Source: a virus. Taken from it: a stretch of 30,905 nucleotides of DNA. Each line of letters begins with the position of its first letter. The stretch's first letter is position 1. Below are positions 27,477-30,905 of the stretch, one piece after another. Made by a program: the position numbers and the translations under genes. Location of the stretch: the IMG/VR virus record IMGVR_UViG_3300020193_001932, positions 1 through 30,905 of that record; one strand, given 5' to 3'. The notes beneath the pieces were generated by a model. The model worked only from the letters and a program-made list of their open reading frames with translations, searched no databases and had not been told where the DNA came from.

Positions 27477-28990
27477 CTGCCTTGGGAAAGTATTTTGTAG
27501 TGCACAGAAGAGAAGTCATTCATCTTCTTAGCAGCTAGATACATCCTTTTATAGAGTTCTCCAGGGTTTGATGCAGTTTCTAAAGCGTAAATATAGTATA
27601 GCAAAACTATGGCTCGCTTTACTTTATATTCTGACATCTGTGGGTGTCGGCCGCGGTCATCAGTGATCCCAGAAACGCTAACAAACGTAAACTCGTTGGC
27701 TTTTACATACTTAACAAAGTCTTTGTAATGATGATATTCCGACGGATTAGCAATAGCCTGTTTCTCCATAGTCTCAAGTTGAGCCATGACAGACTTAGCA
27801 GCTTTGCCACGGGGTAACTTCTTCATATCTGAAGTTACTGCGTCAAGGCCGGCCACATCGCGCTGAAGCATATCTTTAGAGATAGCACCGTCAAAAACTT
27901 TAGCAGTCTCTGGTTGCCCCTCACCATACGTGTTAAGTTCATTGGAAGCGCCACGTGGTCTAAAACGGAATCTATAATTTACACTATCTTTAAATATTTC
28001 AAATCGAGGTAGTAAATCGAAGTATGTGTTAGAAACTTTATAATCGAACTTCTTCCATGGACCACAATACTTAATGCTCTTGCTGTATTCGGCGTCAACT
28101 TTAATCTTTGATATACCAGCCTCTGTTGTACCTTCGACTTTCTTAAGAGAGATACCAATGATTTCTTTAGAATTAAACTTCTTTTCAACAAATTTGTTTA
28201 AGTGTTCAATACCAGCTTTCTTAGCAAGTAACTTCTTATATAGAGCATCGATACTGTTAGCTAATGTCGGTGCGCAACGCCGTTTAACTGCCCATATATC
28301 AGAAGGATTCCAGTTATCCTTACTATCAGGAAGAACGTTAGAATCTGTTATTTGATTCAAGAATTTGGGTTTCTGAGGGTTGCTGTCTCTGTAAAAGTCG
28401 TATTGAGCCATACAACTTTTTGGTATAACTGTCAGGATAGCATTTATAGTTTTCTTGAAAGAGTCATGCCATGATTTATCAAAGTTAAACTTGATTGCTT
28501 TGTTGATCATCTCTTCGGTTGGCATCTCTTTATTTGTTGCGTAATACTCAAGACAGTATCTAGTGCCGTCTTCTTGTTGAGCAGTCGATGGAGATTTAGA
28601 TGCTAATGCTTTGCCTTTTTCATCTATAACATTTAAGAAACCACCGCCAGATTTGTATATGTTTACTTCTGTCAACTCGTCATCTGAACCAACCTGAACC
28701 GAGAATTTATTGTCTTTTAGGTCGGTTACTTTGACTTTTTTTAATGATTCTAACGCAGCTATTGCCTTAGGGAATACTTTTTCATCAGTAATCTTTAGAA
28801 GTGGAACCCCTCTTTTTGGTAAGTTACCATTCTCTGTTTCGAGATATATCACAGAAGAGAAAGGGGTTAATTTTTGAATGATGATTTCTAATGCATTCGT
28901 CCTCTTCTGCCATTGTGCTGGAGTCTCGGCTGGTTTCTTTTTAACCAACATTTGAAATCCTGCTTTTCCTTGGTAGTATCGTGTGGCCAT
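27473..28990 (-). CDS. Unknown large protein, possible PD-(D/E)XK-like core
   Basis: 505 aa. Not assignable by name. Two segments stand out: NWNPSDIWAVKRR (about 226-238) and IIGISLKKVEG (about 277-287). An Asp in (P/S)-x-D-I-W followed about 50 residues later by a strand ending in S-L-K is a pattern seen in some diverged PD-(D/E)XK nuclease-like phage proteins, with K283 as candidate catalytic lysine. This is inference. The N-terminal 150 residues are beta/alpha with many Lys, and the C-terminus is helical (RAIVLLYYIYALETAS). The start lies at the foot of a hairpin with GAGG in its loop. The product has no membrane span. It is coupled to the following 112-aa gene. Confidence 0.72.
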   Translation of the reverse strand: MATRYYQGKAGFQMLVKKKPAETPAQWQKRTNALEIIIQKLTPFSSVIYLETENGNLPKRGVPLLKITDEKVFPKAIAALESLKKVKVTDLKDNKFSVQVGSDDELTEVNIYKSGGGFLNVIDEKGKALASKSPSTAQQEDGTRYCLEYYATNKEMPTEEMINKAIKFNFDKSWHDSFKKTINAILTVIPKSCMAQYDFYRDSNPQKPKFLNQITDSNVLPDSKDNWNPSDIWAVKRRCAPTLANSIDALYKKLLAKKAGIEHLNKFVEKKFNSKEIIGISLKKVEGTTEAGISKIKVDAEYSKSIKYCGPWKKFDYKVSNTYFDLLPRFEIFKDSVNYRFRFRPRGASNELNTYGEGQPETAKVFDGAISKDMLQRDVAGLDAVTSDMKKLPRGKAAKSVMAQLETMEKQAIANPSEYHHYKDFVKYVKANEFTFVSVSGITDDRGRHPQMSEYKVKRAIVLLYYIYALETASNPGELYKRMYLAAKKMNDFSSVHYKILSQGR

Positions 28991-29015
28991 AGTGGATATT
29001 ATACCTCAATCCACT
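28991..29015 (-). promoter_or_regulatory. Leader hairpin holding the ribosome binding site
   Basis: A 7-bp inverted repeat AGTGGAT / ATCCACT directly abuts the ATG of the 505-aa gene. On the minus strand the 11-base loop contains TGAGGT, the only Shine-Dalgarno candidate. A TATACT box (29020-29025) lies just upstream, so the hairpin would be near the 5' end of the mRNA; its -35 is poor. Likely a translational control element or operator. Confidence 0.5.
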
Positions 29016-29084
29016 ATTTAGTATAATAAGAGCGGGACAACCTTTTATGTTTTGCGTTTCTTTTGGATTTTTTCTACGCCGCGA

Positions 29085-29150
29085 TTAGGTCGCGTCATCA
29101 ATCTTAGGAAACTTCGTGGCGAGATCGTTTTTACCAGAAATGAGCTTCAT
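29085..29150 (-). pseudogene. Short ORF (21 aa), possible remnant of a zinc-ribbon-type gene
   Basis: ATG preceded by GAGGTG seven bases upstream, 21 codons, TAA. The sequence LISGKNDLATKFPKI resembles the opening of DUF4379-type zinc-ribbon proteins (NDLAT-x-(F/H)P-x-(I/L)), but the Trp/Cys part that should follow is missing. Either a decayed gene or a coincidence; the rest of this 263-base gap holds no other credible gene. Confidence 0.25.
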
Positions 29151-29193
29151 TTATCTGCACCTCATTTATGGTACATGATAGGGAAATGCAAGA

Positions 29194-29221
29194 GGCGGCT
29201 GCCCCAATGGGAACAGCCGCC
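29194..29221 (-). terminator. GC-rich hairpin downstream of the ParB-like gene
   Basis: GGCGGCTG (29194-29201) and CAGCCGCC (29214-29221) form a perfect 8-bp stem, with an inner CCC/GGG pairing. The minus-strand tail is only moderately T-rich (TCTTGCATTT), so it may back up the first terminator or stabilise the mRNA end. Confidence 0.5.
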
Positions 29222-29246
29222 GCTTGTCACAGATAGATAGAAAAAC

Positions 29247-29271
29247 CAAGTGGTGGGAGGTGCACCACTTG
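29247..29271 (-). terminator. Rho-independent terminator of the ParB-like gene
   Basis: CAAGTGGTG / CACCACTTG, a perfect 9-bp stem with a 7-base loop, followed on the minus strand by GTTTTTC. It lies 8 bases after the stop codon of the ParB-like gene. Confidence 0.8.
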
Positions 29272-29278
29272 TCAAAAA

Positions 29279-30679
29279 CTATCTATTCACAGAAAGCTTA
29301 AATGGGCCTCCTTTAGGTGGGCGCGGCCCATCGTACGGCAATAGATCAACTTCAATTTTAAGCTTCATATACCGGATAGTCTCTATTAGATCGTCAATCC
29401 ACTTACCAGTTGTTTCTTCCACCAGCTCACGCTTTGTGGTGTAATGCAAGATAATTGCACCTTGCATATTCTTCTCTTTACGCATGACACGCAGGACAAA
29501 CGCAAGAGGTTTAGCGTTGGCGCATTCCCCCACTTTCGAGACCACAGTTGATATATTGCGCACTCCGTATTTGTTCCACTTATAATCAGCAAAGTACGCA
29601 TCATCATATGTCGTGAGAGGCGCTTGATAGGTGAGTTCTGCTTGAGTTTTCTCAAAATCAGTAACAATAGACTCCAACAGACCATTCAACTGTTGTTTTG
29701 ACCCACACACATAATCAAAGTTCAGATACACTAACTGGCGCGCCCGATCCTTGTGAGCAGGCTTTGAAAGATCGAGCTTCTGAGCAGCCAAGAAGTTATT
29801 GATGTTTCTTTTCAAATCTTCTTTTGAATTCGTGGCACGAACCTCGAATGGCTCGCGATTCATATACAATCCAAATCGCAGAATATTCTGTTCACGAATT
29901 TCTTCGGTTGACCCAAACTCTGATTCATTCAGATACACGACAGGAACTGAGTTCCAACCAGCCGTTTTTCTCGCCGCCTCACGACGGGTATGCCCACTAA
30001 TAACACGCTTTACGTCATCTTTGGACACGAGCACCACGATTGGTTTAAACGTTTCGCGAGCTTCTTTAGGATTTTCCAGAAGACGCTGACGGATTTTTGA
30101 CACCGTGTGGTGATTGAGAATCACTTCGCGAATTTGACAATCGCCATAGGCACACACTTCATGAATTGAGACGTCAACTTCTTTATAGAAGTTTGTTCTC
30201 TCTTCAATATGCTTGGCGATTGTGGTCACAATCGCGTGATTTTCATTGGCTTCAGTGACATCCACACTACCCTGTGGAATGCCTTTCCCGTCACCACGCA
30301 AAAAATCAATAATAACTTGTTTCTCGTGCGTCGTTAATATTGATTCATCGGTCTTATGCGCATTATTTACAGCATTGAAAAACTTGCGACCAAGTTTTTT
30401 ACCGTAATCCCACGCAAACCATTCTGCTGCACGTGCTTTTAATTCTGGCCCAATAAACAAAATCGAACGTTCAAGTCTCCCCCTACTATAACGATCCCAA
30501 AACGCACCGTCTTTACACGACGTAATGTAGGTGAATTTATCGTCTCCAAGCGGAGATTTAAACCCAATGCATAACGTGCCGGTTTCCATATCTTGATACG
30601 CATATACATATGACGCATCTGCATCATAGATATGCATTATATTGTTCTTGTCACTTCCACTGTTCTTACGAGAATCCAT
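29279..30679 (-). CDS. ParB-like domain protein with possible degenerate GIY-YIG N-terminus
   Basis: 466 aa. The ParB/Srx-type core is near 185-275: ILNHHTVSKIRQRLLE, FKPIVVLVSK, and VISGHTRREAARKTAG (S228-R233, the GHTRR nucleotide/phosphate loop), then VPVVYLNESEFGS. The first 100 residues contain YVYAYQDMETGTLCIG (Y24-Y26 and C37-G39 spaced as in GIY-YIG), an Arg-rich helix and E86, so a diverged GIY-YIG nuclease is conceivable. The C-terminal 190 residues are helical and end in a Pro-rich tail (PYDGPRPPKGGPF). AAGAGGT precedes the ATG, and a terminator pair follows. ParB-like proteins without ParA are common near phage DNA modification or nuclease genes; genome segregation is unlikely. 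Confidence 0.78.
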   Translation of the reverse strand: MDSRKNSGSDKNNIMHIYDADASYVYAYQDMETGTLCIGFKSPLGDDKFTYITSCKDGAFWDRYSRGRLERSILFIGPELKARAAEWFAWDYGKKLGRKFFNAVNNAHKTDESILTTHEKQVIIDFLRGDGKGIPQGSVDVTEANENHAIVTTIAKHIEERTNFYKEVDVSIHEVCAYGDCQIREVILNHHTVSKIRQRLLENPKEARETFKPIVVLVSKDDVKRVISGHTRREAARKTAGWNSVPVVYLNESEFGSTEEIREQNILRFGLYMNREPFEVRATNSKEDLKRNINNFLAAQKLDLSKPAHKDRARQLVYLNFDYVCGSKQQLNGLLESIVTDFEKTQAELTYQAPLTTYDDAYFADYKWNKYGVRNISTVVSKVGECANAKPLAFVLRVMRKEKNMQGAIILHYTTKRELVEETTGKWIDDLIETIRYMKLKIEVDLLPYDGPRPPKGGPFKLSVNR

Positions 30680-30693
30680 GATCTACCTCTTAG

Positions 30694-30867
30694 TTAATTT
30701 CCTGAGCAGCCTCGGTGTTTTAGACACGTAGCATACTCCGGTGATTGAATTCCACTTGCGCGGGAATTCTTAGCGCGAAAGCAGCCTCGGTGTTTTAGAC
30801 ACGTAGCATACTTCCATGATGAATTCCAACTTTTTATTCGCGGGAATGCGCGCGAATTGCTCATCAT
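30694..30867 (-). CDS. Possible 57-aa repeat ORF in the ParB-like gene leader
   Basis: An open frame starting ATG-ATG with 57 codons. It contains the 10-residue unit YATCLKHRGC twice, giving two CxxxxxC elements with a basic spacer (FRAKNSRASGIQSPE). The strong AAAGGAGG is 14 bases from this ATG, too far to be ideal, and six bases from an ATG-TAA start-stop directly upstream, so expression would need reinitiation. The repeats are identical at DNA level, which argues for a DNA/RNA role rather than selected protein. Low-confidence coding call. Confidence 0.3.
   Translation of the reverse strand: MMSNSRAFPRIKSWNSSWKYATCLKHRGCFRAKNSRASGIQSPEYATCLKHRGCSGN
30705..30812 (-). repeat. Two 33-bp direct repeats with flanking palindromes
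   Basis: Copies at 30705-30737 and 30780-30812 are identical over 33 bp and 75 bp apart. Each contains GTGT-TTTAG-ACAC, able to form a small hairpin. Between and beside them lie inverted GAATTCC / GGAATTC arms, so the true unit is about 75 bp: one palindrome plus one conserved block. They lie 26 bases upstream of the ParB-like gene. Confidence 0.92.
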
Positions 30868-30889
30868 TATTACATTTTGAACCTCCTTT
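30861..30889 (-). promoter_or_regulatory. Strong ribosome binding site followed by a start-stop codon
   Basis: On the minus strand AAAGGAGG (30882-30889), six bases, then ATG-TAA-TAA-TGA-TGA (30861-30875). A perfect ribosome binding site thus leads to an AUG followed at once by four stop codons. It could be a start-stop regulatory element for the 57-aa ORF or the ParB-like gene. Confidence 0.55.
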
Positions 30890-30905
30890 CATATATACGA
30901 GTGAC

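Noticed and set aside
30705-30812. CRISPR array
   Set aside because: Only two repeats, with palindromic related sequence between them rather than a unique spacer, and no cas genes.

Overview
The window is part of the genome of a T4-like contractile-tailed phage (Caudoviricetes myovirus) of the broad cyanophage/pelagiphage/freshwater T4-like type. The evidence is the conserved set gp5, gp27, gp53, gp48, gp4, a gp54/gp19-type tube protein, gp26, gp32, gp59, gp33 and DsbA, with 32-59-33-dsbA in the T4 order. No photosynthesis gene is visible. Minus-strand genes are preceded by sigma70-type promoters (TTGAC- or TTGAT-type -35, exactly 17 bp, TATACT or CATAAT), and the phage carries an IscU close to the proteobacterial type. 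The host is therefore probably a proteobacterium, but this is inference.

Layout. 1-3878 (minus): baseplate operon gp48, gp53, gp27, gp5; gp5 runs off the left edge. 3918-8716 (plus): gp4 nuclease, a conserved unknown, a tube-fold protein, gp26 with a likely programmed -1 frameshift extension, and a probable tape measure. From 8770 everything credible is on the minus strand. 8770-10861: gp32, gp59, gp33, DsbA (replication, recombination, late transcription). 10890-12402: SleB-type wall hydrolase, a 33-aa membrane peptide, and a PD-(D/E)XK exonuclease. 12419-19224: two adjacent, translationally coupled operons forming a predicted DNA hypermodification system. 19228-20791: PhoH, an FmdB-like protein, a 53-aa membrane protein and a zinc-ribbon protein. 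20826-20903: a structured intergenic element. 20913-24499: CobS-like AAA+ ATPase and CobT-like zincin/VWA protein, each with its own promoter. 24606-26960: small proteins, two of them membrane peptides, plus IscU and a GP88-like protein. 27138-28990: two unknown coupled genes. 29085-30905: terminator hairpins, a ParB-like protein and an unusual repeat-rich leader.

The most interesting system is at 12419-19224. A TET/JBP-family 2-oxoglutarate/Fe(II) dioxygenase, class-II glutamine amidotransferase, amidoligase and GNAT acyltransferase form operon 1. An HNH/ParB-like protein, an alpha-glutamyl/putrescinyl-thymine pyrophosphorylase-like transferase and a P-loop kinase form operon 2. Stop/start overlaps link all members within each operon. 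The predicted chemistry is oxidation of a DNA base methyl group on the polymer, phosphorylation of the hydroxymethyl group, displacement by an amino compound, then amidation or acylation of that adduct. No cytosine methyltransferase is visible, so thymine is the simplest substrate. Second in interest is gp26: a T TTT TTC heptamer directly before its stop, with a Shine-Dalgarno-like stimulator at dnaX-like distance, leads into a -1 ORF that lacks its own ribosome binding site.
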